DNA of 64,000 bases, taken from assembly GCF_014640435.1 (NCBI RefSeq), contig NZ_BMGY01000007.1:1-64000 (forward strand). The letters are read 5' to 3'. Shown one piece after another: positions 19,523 through 27,895 of the stretch (position 1 is its first letter; the number at the start of each line of letters is the position of its first letter). The translations under genes were made by a program, and so were the position numbers. The DNA comes from Hymenobacter frigidus (GTDB lineage: Bacteria > Bacteroidota > Bacteroidia > Cytophagales > Hymenobacteraceae). The notes beneath the pieces were generated by a model. The model made no database searches, was not told where the DNA came from, and saw only the letters and a program-made list of their open reading frames with translations.

Positions 19523-20284
19523 ATGAATAAATTTTTACGTGTCTTAGCCTTGGTAACAACAGTAAACTTTGCGTTGATAGCCTCTTCGTGTGACGATAAA
19601 AAAAGTGACCCTGTGGTCCAGCCCCAGGTTCAAAGGGCCACCCTAAGCGGGCAAATCTCCCCCATCAGCTCCATTACGACCGTAACGGCTACCGATGCCA
19701 GTGGCATCGCCGTCACGGCCACACCTAGCAGCACCGGAGCCTATTCCTTCCCTGGTCTTGCCTTAGGTGTTTACAACCTCACCTTTACACCAGCCACCGG
19801 CTATGCCATCCCGGCTTCGCGGTATGCGACGCTAACGGCTACTGGCACCACAGCCGGCGTAACTACGGCTACCCTTCTACCCGCCTCAGCATCTTTCAAA
19901 GTCGATGGCACACCCGTTACCGCTACGCATATTTATCCTCACCTGTATGCGTATATTACCTTTACGGTAAGCCCAGGTGCGCTGTCGGGCCCAACTGTAT
20001 TCATAAACATCCCGGCTATAATACCTACTGTCGGCACGTATCCACTGACATATCCCAACATTGGGTGTAAAGCCTGGTTTGAGGGAGCTGACAATAAAAC
20101 GTATAGCTCTAATAACCTCTACGCCACCGGCCCTTTAAGCGGTACGCTAACTATTACGGCTGTTAACATCCCCGCAAACTGCTTCTCTGGTACGTTCAAC
20201 TTTGTGGGCTATGGTTCTAACACTGGGTCCTTAGGCTACTCTGTAAACATCACCAACGGCGTTTTTACCAACGTACCGTTTTAG
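19523..20284 (+). CDS. uncharacterised lipoprotein with carboxypeptidase-regulatory-like fold
   Basis: This 253-residue exported protein has a lipoprotein signal (FALIASSC, then DDKKSD). A beta-sandwich-like module of about 80 residues follows (ATLSGQISPISSITTVTATDASG ... GAYSFPGLALGVYNLTFTP), resembling carboxypeptidase-regulatory or SdrD B-like domains. The rest is a Thr/Ser/Gly-rich beta region without a known motif. I chose the ATG at 19523 because it gives a normal signal peptide. The codons are visibly AT-richer than the neighbours, suggesting recent acquisition together with the adjacent MITE. Function is unknown; it is probably surface or periplasmic. Confidence 0.65.
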   Translation: MNKFLRVLALVTTVNFALIASSCDDKKSDPVVQPQVQRATLSGQISPISSITTVTATDASGIAVTATPSSTGAYSFPGLALGVYNLTFTPATGYAIPASRYATLTATGTTAGVTTATLLPASASFKVDGTPVTATHIYPHLYAYITFTVSPGALSGPTVFINIPAIIPTVGTYPLTYPNIGCKAWFEGADNKTYSSNNLYATGPLSGTLTITAVNIPANCFSGTFNFVGYGSNTGSLGYSVNITNGVFTNVPF

Positions 20285-20310
20285 TTGTCCTTCTAAAACG
20301 ACCCATGACC

Positions 20311-20352
20311 AAATTAAAAGGGCCGCTCTAGCTAGAGCGGCCCTTTTAATTT
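20311..20352. terminator. perfect palindrome, bidirectional terminator
   Basis: The 21-base arms 20311-20331 and 20332-20352 are exact reverse complements with no spacer; the stem is AAATTAAAAGGGCCGCTCTA-type with AT-rich ends. It lies 27 bases after the lipoprotein stop and 25 bases before the nrdA stop, serving both convergent genes. A and T runs at the stem bases give U tracts in both directions. Confidence 0.88.
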
Positions 20353-20376
20353 GCTTTATCGCGGCTTTCTGTCCCC

Positions 20377-22758
20377 TTACGACCCGCAAGCCTCGCAGTC
20401 CTCCGGGTTATCCAGCGAGCAGCTCATGTCGCTTTGGTTCTGCTCGACCAGCGCCATCGGCTCCAGGGTTTCGGCGGCTTGCTTTTCCACCGTGAACTTG
20501 ATGGCGTCGGCGGCGGCTTTGGTGCGCAGGTAGTACATGCCGGTTTTCAGGCCGCGCTTCCAGGAGTGGAAGTGCATGCTGGTGAGCTTGCCGAAGTTCA
20601 CGTTTTGCACGTGCAGGTTCAGGCTTTGGCTCTGGCAGATGTAGGCCCCGCGGTCGGCGGCCTGGTCGATGATGCGGCGTTGCGAAATCTCCCACACCGT
20701 CTTGTACAGGTCCTTGATGTGCTGCGGGATGCGGGCAATGCCCTGCACCGAACCGTTGGCCGCGATGATTTCCTGCTTCATGCCGTCGTTCCAGAGGCCC
20801 AGGGCCACCAGGTCCTTCAGCAGGTGCTTGTTCACCACCATAAACTCGCCGCTGAGCACGCGGCGCACGTAAATGTTGCTCGTGTAGGGCTCAAACGACT
20901 CGTTGTTGCCCAGAATCTGGGCGGTGCTGGCCGTGGGCATGGGCGCCACCAGCAGCGAGTTGCGGGCTCCGTACTTCACCACTTCGGCGCGCAGGCTCTC
21001 CCAATCCCAGCGGCCCGAGTCGGGCACCACGTTCCAGAGGTCGAACTGGAACTTGCCCTGGCTCAGGGGCGAGCCGGGGAAGGTTTCGTAGTAACCGTCC
21101 TTGATGGCGAGGTCCTTCGAGGCCGTCATGGCCGCGAAGTAGATGGTTTCGAAGATGTCCTTGTTCAGGCCCGAGGCTTCGTCGCTCTCAAAGGGCATAC
21201 GCAGGGCGATGAACGTATCGGCCAGGCCCTGCACGCCCAGCCCGATGGGGCGGTGGCGGAAGTTCGACTTCTGCGTTTCGGGCACCGGGTAGTAGTTCAC
21301 GTCAATCACCTTATTCAGGTTCAGCGTGGCCTGGTAGGTCACTTCGTACAGCTTGTCGTGGTCGAAGGAAACGTTGCCCTTGGCGTCCGTCACGAGGTAG
21401 CGGGGCAACGCCAGCGAGGCCAGGTTGCACACCGCGATTTCGTCCTTGTCGGTGTACTCAATAATCTCGGTGCAGAGGTTGCTCGACTTAATCGTACCCA
21501 GGTTTTGCTGGTTCGACTTGCCGTTGGCCGCGTCCTTAAACAGCATGTAGGGCGTGCCCGTCTCGGTCTGGCTTTCCAGAATGGCAAACCACAGCTCCTG
21601 CGCCTTGATGGTGCGGCGGCCCCGGCCCTCCTTCTCGTAAAAGTGGTAGAGCTTCTCGAACTCGGGGCCCCAGGTGGTATCGAGGCCGGGGCACTCGTGG
21701 GGGCACATCAGGGTCCAGTCGCCGTTTTCCTCCACGCGCTTCATGAACAAATCGGGCGTCCACATGGCGTAAAACAGGTCGCGGGCGCGCATTTCCTCCT
21801 TGCCGTGGTTCTTTTTCAAGTCCAGGAATTCGAAAATGTCGGCGTGCCAGGGCTCCAGGTAAATAGCGAACGCACCCTTGCGCTTGCCACCGCCTTGGTC
21901 CACGTAGCGGGCCGTGTCGTTGAACACCTTCAGCATGGGCACCAGGCCGTTGGAGTTGCCGTTGGTGCCTTTGATGTAGGAGCCCGTGGCCCGCACGTTG
22001 CTAACCGACAGGCCAATACCACCGGCCGACTGCGAAATCAAGGCGCAGTTTTTCAGCGTGTCGTAAATGCCGTCAATCGAGTCGTCCTTCATCGTGAGGA
22101 GGAAGCACGACGACATCTGCGGCTTCGGCGTGCCCGCGTTGAACAGCGTGGGCGTGGCGTGGGTGAACCAGCGCTCCGACATCAAGTTATAGGTCTTGAT
22201 GGCCGAATCGATGTCCTCCTTGTGGATGCCCACCGACACGCGCATCAGCATGTGCTGGGGCCGCTCCACCACCTTGCCTTCGAGGCGCAGCAGGTAGCTC
22301 CGCTCCAGGGTTTTGAAGCCGAAGAAGTCGTAGTTGTAGTCCCGGTCGTAGATGATGGCCGAGTCCAGGGTAGCCGCGTGCTTGTGGATAATTTCCCACA
22401 CGTCCTTGGCCAGCAGCGAGGCGTTCTCACCGTTCTTGGGGTCTTCGTAGGTGTACAGCCGCTTCATCGTGCTGCTGAACGACTTGGACGTCACCTTGTG
22501 CAGGTTGCTCACCGCGATGCGGGCCGCCAGAATGGCGTAGTCCGGGTGCTTGGTGGTGAGCGAGGCGGCCGTTTCGGCGGCGAGGTTGTCCAGCTCCACG
22601 GTCGTCACGCCGTCGTAAATGCCGTCAATCACCTTCATGGCCACGGCAATCGGCGACACGAAATCCATGTGCAGGCCGTAGCAGAGCTTCTCAATCCGGG
22701 CCGTCACTTTGTCGAACTTGACGGATTCGCGGCGGCCGTCGCGTTTAATTACTAGCAT
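20377..22758 (-). CDS. nrdA: ribonucleoside-diphosphate reductase alpha subunit
   Basis: This 793-residue large subunit of class Ia ribonucleotide reductase reduces NDPs to dNDPs in the cytoplasm. An ATP cone starts at residue 1 ([20 protein letters not shown]). Catalytic motifs are present: [11 protein letters not shown] (redox Cys), [10 protein letters not shown] (Cys-x-Glu pair), AVCNLAS (second redox Cys), and the substrate loop [21 protein letters not shown]. The C-terminal tail ends DCEACGS with the shuttle Cys pair. The first Met is followed by the ATP cone, fixing the start at 22758. nrdB lies upstream on the same strand 390 bases away, but a terminator intervenes, so the two may have separate promoters. 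Confidence 0.95.
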   Translation of the reverse strand: MLVIKRDGRRESVKFDKVTARIEKLCYGLHMDFVSPIAVAMKVIDGIYDGVTTVELDNLAAETAASLTTKHPDYAILAARIAVSNLHKVTSKSFSSTMKRLYTYEDPKNGENASLLAKDVWEIIHKHAATLDSAIIYDRDYNYDFFGFKTLERSYLLRLEGKVVERPQHMLMRVSVGIHKEDIDSAIKTYNLMSERWFTHATPTLFNAGTPKPQMSSCFLLTMKDDSIDGIYDTLKNCALISQSAGGIGLSVSNVRATGSYIKGTNGNSNGLVPMLKVFNDTARYVDQGGGKRKGAFAIYLEPWHADIFEFLDLKKNHGKEEMRARDLFYAMWTPDLFMKRVEENGDWTLMCPHECPGLDTTWGPEFEKLYHFYEKEGRGRRTIKAQELWFAILESQTETGTPYMLFKDAANGKSNQQNLGTIKSSNLCTEIIEYTDKDEIAVCNLASLALPRYLVTDAKGNVSFDHDKLYEVTYQATLNLNKVIDVNYYPVPETQKSNFRHRPIGLGVQGLADTFIALRMPFESDEASGLNKDIFETIYFAAMTASKDLAIKDGYYETFPGSPLSQGKFQFDLWNVVPDSGRWDWESLRAEVVKYGARNSLLVAPMPTASTAQILGNNESFEPYTSNIYVRRVLSGEFMVVNKHLLKDLVALGLWNDGMKQEIIAANGSVQGIARIPQHIKDLYKTVWEISQRRIIDQAADRGAYICQSQSLNLHVQNVNFGKLTSMHFHSWKRGLKTGMYYLRTKAAADAIKFTVEKQAAETLEPMALVEQNQSDMSCSLDNPEDCEACGS

Positions 22759-23149
22759 ACCAGTAGTGTTTTGGTGTGGGTTTTTCAGTATAGAAAGTTG
22801 CCGGGCGCGGGCAGGCGCGGCGACAACTAGTTAGTGCAGTTGTGAAAGAGTAGCGGCGGCTACCGAAGATTGGAGCAGGCTTGGGGGCAATGAATCATGG
22901 AAATTACCGCTTGAGTTCGGGGGGGGCAAGCAAAAATTTCAGAATTTTTCCACAAAGCCGCAGAACGTGCCGTCGGGCCCTTTTATCAAAAAAATGTCGG
23001 GCAAAAAACCGGTGGCAACGGCGCCAAGCGCCACTCGCCGGTTCAGTCCGAATCGCCACCAGCCGGTGCGGGGCTACCGTAATTGGTTCGGCGCAAAAAG
23101 CCCGCCGCTGCCAAAGCAGGGCGGGCTCGTTCGTTGTCAACGGCTTGGC
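22759..23149. other. nrdB-nrdA intergenic region
   Basis: This 390-base stretch has a terminator at 23094-23127 for nrdB and then no recognisable gene. A 78-codon minus-strand frame at 22904-23140 starts beside the terminator and has no family features. The nrdA promoter should be near 22760-22850, but I see no convincing TAnnTTTG. Confidence 0.5.
23094..23127 (-). terminator. terminator downstream of nrdB
   Basis: On the minus strand AGCCCGCC/GGCGGGCT arms (23099-23127) form a hairpin followed by five T. It starts 23 bases after the nrdB stop. Confidence 0.85.
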
Positions 23150-24109
23150 TTAGAAATCCTCGTCCAGCGAGAAGGCGTTTTCCGTCCGCTCGCTCATCAC
23201 ACCGGCTTTCTGGTACTCGGCCACGCGCTTCTCGAAGAAGTTGGTTTTGCCCTGCACCGAAATCATTTCCATGAAGTCGAAGGGGTTGGCCGTGTTGTAG
23301 ATTTTGGCGCAGCCCAGGGCCACCAGCAGGCGGTCAGCCACAAACTCGATGTAGTGGGCCATGTTCTTGGCGTTCATGCCAATGAGGCTCACCGGTAGGG
23401 CGTCGGTCACAAACTCCTGCTCGATGCGCACGGCATCGGCGACGATGCCTTGCACGTGGGCTTCGGGCAGCTTGTTTTGCAGGTAGCCGTAGAGCAAGCA
23501 GGCGAAATCGCAGTGCAGGCCTTCATCGCGCGAAATCAGCTCGTTGGAGAAGGTCAGGCCGGGCATGAGGCCGCGCTTCTTCAACCAGAAAATGGAGCAG
23601 AACGAACCGGAGAAGAAAATGCCCTCCACGGCGGCGAAGGCGATGAGGCGCTCGGCGAAATTATCGGAGTTAATCCACTTCAGGGCCCACTCCCCTTTTT
23701 TCTGCACGGCGGGCACAGTTTCGAGGGCATTGAAGAGGTAATCCTTCTCCTTAGGGTCTTTGATGTAGGTATCAATCAGCAGCGAATAGGTCTCGCTGTG
23801 GATGTTTTCCATCATAATCTGGAAGCCGTAGAAGCAACGGGCCTCGGGCATCTGCACTTCCTGCATGAAGTTGACGGCCAGGTTTTCGTTCACGATGCCA
23901 TCAGAGGCCGCGAAGAAAGCCAGTACGTGCTTAATGAAGTGGCGCTCGTTGTCGTTCAGGTTGTTCCAGTCTTTTTGGTCCTGTGAAAGGTCGATTTCTT
24001 CGGCCGTCCAGAACGAGGCCTGCGACTTCTTGTAGAACTGCCATACCTCATCATTCTGGATGGGGAAAAGCACGAAGCGGTTGGGGTTTTCGGCGAGGAG
24101 CGGTTCCAT
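23150..24109 (-). CDS. nrdB: ribonucleoside-diphosphate reductase beta subunit
   Basis: This 319-residue small subunit carries the diiron-tyrosyl radical centre of class Ia ribonucleotide reductase. Visible ligands and motifs: [14 protein letters not shown] (first acidic ligand), [22 protein letters not shown] (E-x-x-H plus the radical Tyr at the +7 position), [15 protein letters not shown] and [11 protein letters not shown]. The tail ends SLDEDF, suitable for docking on NrdA. The start ATG at 24109 gives [14 protein letters not shown], the expected family beginning. It is upstream of nrdA but separated by a terminator, and it is divergent from rplU across a region holding DnaA boxes. Confidence 0.95.
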   Translation of the reverse strand: MEPLLAENPNRFVLFPIQNDEVWQFYKKSQASFWTAEEIDLSQDQKDWNNLNDNERHFIKHVLAFFAASDGIVNENLAVNFMQEVQMPEARCFYGFQIMMENIHSETYSLLIDTYIKDPKEKDYLFNALETVPAVQKKGEWALKWINSDNFAERLIAFAAVEGIFFSGSFCSIFWLKKRGLMPGLTFSNELISRDEGLHCDFACLLYGYLQNKLPEAHVQGIVADAVRIEQEFVTDALPVSLIGMNAKNMAHYIEFVADRLLVALGCAKIYNTANPFDFMEMISVQGKTNFFEKRVAEYQKAGVMSERTENAFSLDEDF

Positions 24110-24385
24110 AAATGTAGCAGGTGTTGGTGGCGGTTTTCGGCGAGAAAGATGCCAGCCTAACCCCTGTGCGGGAGCAGATGTTTGGCTGAGACCTCAGAAA
24201 TGCGGCCTCCCTTTCAACACCAAATATAGCCCAGCCGAGGGGTCAGATTACCACTCCATTTAGCTTTTTTATGTCCTAATTTTTCGTTACGGCCATCTTT
24301 TTTTGCCCAAAAAATGCCGCTTTGCCAAATAGTTTCCCAACTCGGCAGTATCGTAAAGATGGCTCAATATCAGGCGCTTCGGCCC

Positions 24386-24416
24386 CACTTATCCACATTT
24401 GGACTGTGGATAAGTG
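24386..24416. promoter_or_regulatory. inverted pair of perfect DnaA boxes
   Basis: CACTTATCCACA (24386-24397) and TGTGGATAAGTG (24405-24416) are exact reverse complements, 7 bases apart. Each arm contains TTATCCACA, the strict DnaA box consensus. Both nrdB and rplU could be affected. In E. coli the nrdAB promoter is controlled by DnaA, which makes a role in nrdB control plausible; an origin function is not excluded. Confidence 0.7.
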
Positions 24417-24552
24417 CACTTGTCCCCAAATCACCTACTTTTTAGGTCGGTTCGCGCCATTTTTTAACGTTGCCGTAATCTGCGCTTCATCCACCAGGAG
24501 CCTCTTTCCGTCCTTTGCATGCTGGCCAGCCAATGATGATTAACAACTTAGG

Positions 24553-24584
24553 TTTGGATATGCCAGAGCGAAGTTGTACTTTTG
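24553..24584 (+). promoter_or_regulatory. rplU-rpmA promoter
   Basis: TTTG at 24553-24556, 20 bases, then TACTTTTG at 24577-24584: an almost ideal Bacteroidetes -33/-7 pair. The start codon of rplU is 32 bases further on, so this message has a short leader. Confidence 0.8.
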
Positions 24585-24616
24585 CCTTCCCATTTCAGAA
24601 AAACCCGAGAAAGCTG

Positions 24617-24922
24617 ATGTACGCAATTGTTAACATAGCTGGCCAGCAGACCAAGGTTGAGGCCAACAAATTCGTTTACGCTCACAAACTGGCCGGCAAC
24701 GTTGGCGACGTCGTAACGCTGGGCAACGCCCTACTGACCGATGACAACGGCACGCTGACCATTGGTGCCCCCGAATTGAACATCGCCGTAACCGGCACCA
24801 TCCTTGCTCATGTGAAGGGTGACAAGGTATTGGTGTTCAAAAAGAAGCGCCGCAAGGGCTACCAGAAAATGAACGGCCACCGTCAGTCGTTCACCAAAGT
24901 AATGATTAACAGCATCGGTTAG
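24617..24922 (+). CDS. rplU: 50S ribosomal protein L21
   Basis: This 101-residue ribosomal protein begins MYAIVNIAGQQTKVEANKFV and ends GHRQSFTKVMINSIG, matching bL21 over its full length. The internal KKKRRKGYQKMNGHRQ segment contacts 23S rRNA. The ATG at 24617 is chosen over an upstream in-frame codon because the family starts with MYAIV and because a strong promoter lies 32 bases upstream. It forms an operon with rpmA, 80 bases downstream. Confidence 0.97.
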   Translation: MYAIVNIAGQQTKVEANKFVYAHKLAGNVGDVVTLGNALLTDDNGTLTIGAPELNIAVTGTILAHVKGDKVLVFKKKRRKGYQKMNGHRQSFTKVMINSIG

Positions 24923-25002
24923 TCTGAGCTTCTGCTCGCTACCTGATTCAATCTTAAACCAGCCGCTACGGGCTTTTTGCCGGTAGCCTAAGCTCAAATA
25001 CC

Positions 25003-25278
25003 ATGGCTCACAAGAAAGGTGTCGGCTCGTCCAACAACGGCCGCGAATCTCATTCCAAACGTCTCGGCGTGAAAATCTTTGGGGGCCAGGCCCTCATTGC
25101 TGGCAACATCATCGTGCGTCAACGCGGCACCAAGCACCACGCTGGCGACAACGTGGGCATGGGCAAAGACCACACGCTGTTTGCGTTGGTCGACGGCGAA
25201 GTGCAGTTCCGCAAGGGCCGCAAAGACCGTTCGTTCGTGACGGTTGTTCCCCGCGAAGTAGTTTCGATGCCGGCTTAA
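25003..25278 (+). CDS. rpmA: 50S ribosomal protein L27
   Basis: This 91-residue bL27 begins [20 protein letters not shown] and includes [20 protein letters not shown] and [18 protein letters not shown], all hallmark segments near the peptidyl transferase centre. It is the second gene of the rplU-rpmA operon and is followed by a strong terminator. Confidence 0.97.
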   Translation: MAHKKGVGSSNNGRESHSKRLGVKIFGGQALIAGNIIVRQRGTKHHAGDNVGMGKDHTLFALVDGEVQFRKGRKDRSFVTVVPREVVSMPA

Positions 25279-25704
25279 TTGCCCCTCGATTAGCTGTAGA
25301 ATATAAAAAAGGCTGCCCCGCAAGAGGCAGCCTTTTTCGCGTTGAGGTATTGGTAACTGATGTTAGGCAGCGTGTTGCTGGCGCGCGTGTGCGCCGCGCT
25401 GCCCACTGACTTCAAGCCTCTGACTCGGGAGCGAAAGACTTGCGGCAGGGCTCACCAACGGCTCCGACACCCGCGCTGGCATCGAGCAGGAAATTGCGGC
25501 TCAGACAGTATCGCCTCCGGAAACACAGCGGTACCAGGAATGCTGGCTGGCGCAGGTACTTCCGGGGCCCAACTGGTGGTACCGGCCGGTAATAGCAGGC
25601 GGGGTAATACGAAACGCAGGAAGAGCGTGAACACGAAGTGGATGAAGTGGAAAATCATCTACTTCGTGCCAGAGCCAGCATCTGCGTTGCAACCAGCCCG
25701 CAAA
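25279..25704. other. gene-poor stretch between rpmA and the cyclase gene
   Basis: After the terminator at 25305-25338, a sequence ACTGATGTTAGGCA at 25356-25369 matches 13 of 14 bases of the terminal repeat of the IS at 26777. A frame on the plus strand around 25420-25629 (containing GLTNGSDTRAGIEQEI and PNWWYRPVIAGGV) is open but lacks a start and a known family; it could be a gene relic. Nothing else is recognised. Confidence 0.45.
25305..25338 (+). terminator. rplU-rpmA operon terminator
   Basis: GGCTGCC and GGCAGCC form a stem with an 8-base loop, preceded by A6 and followed by T5. It starts 27 bases after the rpmA stop. Confidence 0.93.
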
Positions 25705-26484
25705 TTATGCTGACGGCAGGGCCGTGAGTTGGTAGAGCACCGGCTTGCTGGGGCTGGCATCCAGCTCCAGGCTGGTGATTTGGATGTTGAGCAGGTAGAG
25801 GCCGTCGGCCACTTCGTTGGGCACGAAAATAAGCTCGGTGATGGTAGCTCCGAAGCGGGGCTGGACCGGGTAACGCCAGAAAGCGTGATGGGCCAGGAGT
25901 TGGCCGGCATCTTCTTCACGGTCAACGCTGGGCAGGTCGAGCAGGAAGTGCTGCACGTTGTGTTCGACCAGGAATTCGGCCAGCGCGGGCTCGATGTAAG
26001 TGGGGTTGGTGCCGGAGTACTGACGGCGGCGCTTGGCTTCGTCGTTGGGCAGCGTACGCAAAATCAGTGATTCGGGAATGGAGCGGTCGAGCTGATGGGC
26101 CAGGGCGGTCTGCACGTCGGCCAGCATCACCACGAGGTCGCCGTTGGGCTGCGGGCGCGGGGCCACGCTCACCAGCCGGGCCACAAACAGGAAGCGGCGC
26201 AGGCACTGGTTGAGCGTCACGGCTGGGTCGGGCGAGATGTGGCCGTAGCATTCGGTGTGCGTGCCGTTGCCGTGCGGCGTGACGTGAATGCGCTGATAGT
26301 TGGTGCTCCCTCCCAACGCTACGCTGCCCACAAAGCTGCCCACCCGAATGGTATCGAACTGCACGGGCTCGGCCCAAAAGCAGTTCACCTGGTCATCGCC
26401 GGGAGCCAGGGGCAGGGAAATATCGATGGGTGCGACGGGGTCGTAGGAGTACGTGCGGCCGGCGTGGGGGAAGGTGGGTAGCAA
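25705..26484 (-). CDS. cyclase family protein (kynurenine formamidase-like)
   Basis: This 259-residue protein belongs to the cyclase family (PF04199-type). The metal motif HGNGTHTECYGH lies near residue 70, where family members have H-x-G-T-H-x-(D/E)-x-x-x-H. LLDLPSVDREEDAGQLLAHHAFW near residue 185 is the second conserved block. Members include arylformamidases and other amide or lactone hydrolases; the substrate is not evident. The start appears to be TTG at 26484, because a stop codon lies 9 bases upstream and no Met occurs before the conserved core. It is monocistronic and flanked by palindromic repeats. Confidence 0.8.
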   Translation of the reverse strand: MLPTFPHAGRTYSYDPVAPIDISLPLAPGDDQVNCFWAEPVQFDTIRVGSFVGSVALGGSTNYQRIHVTPHGNGTHTECYGHISPDPAVTLNQCLRRFLFVARLVSVAPRPQPNGDLVVMLADVQTALAHQLDRSIPESLILRTLPNDEAKRRRQYSGTNPTYIEPALAEFLVEHNVQHFLLDLPSVDREEDAGQLLAHHAFWRYPVQPRFGATITELIFVPNEVADGLYLLNIQITSLELDASPSKPVLYQLTALPSA

Positions 26485-26506
26485 GGGCAGTTAGCGGTTG
26501 GCGAAA

Positions 26507-26598
26507 GAACGTCATGCTGAGCTTGTCGAAGCATCTTTACCGCAATAGTAAAATCAATTAGTTGCGCAGTAGAGATGCTTCGACAAGCTCAGCATGAC
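26507..26598. repeat. GTCATGCTGAGC-type palindromic repeat, copy 2
   Basis: Arms at about 26507-26540 and 26571-26598 pair over more than 25 bases with the core GTCATGCTGAGCTTGTCGAA. The arm sequence is nearly identical to copy 62292-62385. Confidence 0.85.
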
Positions 26599-26643
26599 CT
26601 GCTTACTAAGCAGTCGCGCATAAGTAACCGTAGTCAACCAAAA

Positions 26644-26741
26644 AGAACGTCATTCCGAGCTTGCCGAGGAATCTTGCCGGAGTCATCCGCGCCGCCCACT
26701 GGCGCGAGCGAGATTCCTCGGCAAGCTCGGAATGACGTTCT
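26644..26741. repeat. palindromic repeat, variant GTCATTCCGAGC, copy 3
   Basis: Arms 26644-26674 and 26711-26741 are perfect or near-perfect complements. Compared with copy 2, both arms changed together (ATTCCGAGCTTGCCGAGGAA), so pairing is preserved. Confidence 0.85.
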
Positions 26742-26776
26742 TCTTTATCCGGTTACTTATGCGTGGGCACTTACTA

Positions 26777-27895
26777 ACTGATGTTACGCACGGAGTTGGC
26801 CGAGTTGGTGGTACATGGCTTTGAGCCCGACGGTATAGAGTTGGGCTTTGAGACGAAAATGCCCGATGCCGCACTTGAGCTTAAGCACTTCCAGTTTGGT
26901 GTAGGCCAGCACGGCGGCAAAGAAATGGGTGGCCTGCGTGGCCAGGGTTTTGGTGGGCGCCTTGCCCATGGACGCATTCTGTTTGAGCGACTTGTGGTAT
27001 TCTTCCACTTTCCACCGTTTTTGGTAAATCGTGGTCAGTTGGGCTTGGTCCAGGTCGGTGTCGCTGCTGACCAGATACAGAATACCCTGGCTACCGTCTT
27101 GGTTTGTAAAGACTTGCCTGGTTACGAGCACCGCCTGCTGGACGGCCCGCAAATAGACGCGCAGGGGTTGCGTATCGGGAAACACCAGCGACTGCACAGG
27201 CTGGAAATGGCCGGCGGCCCGCGCGGCCGCGCTCAGGGCCACAGTGCGGCTGCTTTCGAGGGCAAAAACAAAGTGGTGGCCAAGGGCTCGCACCAGGGTC
27301 ATGTTCTCGGCTGAGGCATACCAGGAGTCGGCCAGCAGGTAGCGGTAGGCCACCTGTTGTTGGGCCACGCGCAGCATCTGCTGCAGGTACTCGTTCTTAG
27401 TGAACGGGCTTTGATAACTCGTTTTCTGGGTCTTGGGCTGGTAAACGGGCACCGTTTTGCGCACCAGCTCAACGGCGATGGGTAGGGCTAGCTCGCCGGC
27501 TTGGTAGAGCAGGCTGACAAAGTTGAGGCCTTTGATGTAGCGCTGCTGGCTGTGGTCCCAATGGGTGCAAATTAGCTCGTTGGCGTCGGTGTGCGCCTTT
27601 TCCAGCACCGAATCGTCCACGATGAGCACGGCGAACTCGCCGGCCGGCCGCCGGGCCTCGGCTTGGCGAATCAGGGGCTTGGCCTGCCGCCAGATGTCGG
27701 CCGGGCCGTAGGTGGTCTGGCTCAGCCAGCGCGTGACGTGGTCGTGGCTCAACGCCCCATCCAGCAGCCGCGACAAGCCTGTGGCCGTCGTCGGGCCCGT
27801 CGAACTCAGCAAATAATCCGTGTACAGGTCCAGCGTGCAAGTCATCATAATGCGCCTAAACGAACAAACTAACCCAACCACTGCGTAACATCAGT
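26777..27895 (-). mobile_element. complete IS4-family insertion sequence, 1119 bp
   Basis: The ends are ACTGATGTTACGCA (26777-26790) and its exact reverse complement (27882-27895). They are flanked by the 5-base direct repeat TACTA at 26772-26776 and 27896-27900, a target-site duplication. One transposase gene fills the element on the minus strand. The right end lies inside the 3' end of the adjacent hydrolase gene. Confidence 0.93.
26784..27848 (-). CDS. IS4-family transposase
   Basis: This DDE transposase of about 354 residues has catalytic residues in VLIVDDSVLEK (first Asp), YLLADSWYAS (second Asp) and YQKRWKVEEYHKSLK, which fits the Y-2-R-3-E-6-K motif exactly and supplies the Glu. The frame continues upstream to 27881, but the ATG at 27848 (or the next one at 27845) gives a normal start. 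The gene almost fills the element and looks intact, so the IS may be active. Confidence 0.9.
   Translation of the reverse strand: MMTCTLDLYTDYLLSSTGPTTATGLSRLLDGALSHDHVTRWLSQTTYGPADIWRQAKPLIRQAEARRPAGEFAVLIVDDSVLEKAHTDANELICTHWDHSQQRYIKGLNFVSLLYQAGELALPIAVELVRKTVPVYQPKTQKTSYQSPFTKNEYLQQMLRVAQQQVAYRYLLADSWYASAENMTLVRALGHHFVFALESSRTVALSAAARAAGHFQPVQSLVFPDTQPLRVYLRAVQQAVLVTRQVFTNQDGSQGILYLVSSDTDLDQAQLTTIYQKRWKVEEYHKSLKQNASMGKAPTKTLATQATHFFAAVLAYTKLEVLKLKCGIGHFRLKAQLYTVGLKAMYHQLGQLRA

Larger units (their letters stand above)
24110..24616. other. nrdB-rplU divergent intergenic region
   Basis: This 507-base non-coding stretch is clearly AT-richer than its surroundings in the 24250-24560 part. It holds the paired DnaA boxes at 24386-24416, the rplU promoter at 24553-24584 and several short T or A runs. 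No gene is seen. Confidence 0.6.

Noticed and set aside
20434..22755. 773-codon open frame antisense to nrdA
   Set aside because: It covers nrdA almost exactly. Its predicted protein is rich in His, Gly, Val and Arg with no family motif. This is a usual shadow of a highly biased GC-rich gene.
22904..23140. 78-codon minus-strand frame between nrdB and nrdA
   Set aside because: It starts on the nrdB terminator and is basic and motif-free.
24110..24616. chromosomal origin (oriC)
   Set aside because: Only two DnaA boxes are seen. No dnaA, dnaN or parAB neighbours exist and no strong AT-rich unwinding element is evident. It is left as an alternative in the DnaA-box finding.
25420..25629. gene on the plus strand after rpmA
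   Set aside because: The frame is open but has no start codon with a plausible promoter and no recognised family, so it is only mentioned in the gene-poor stretch.
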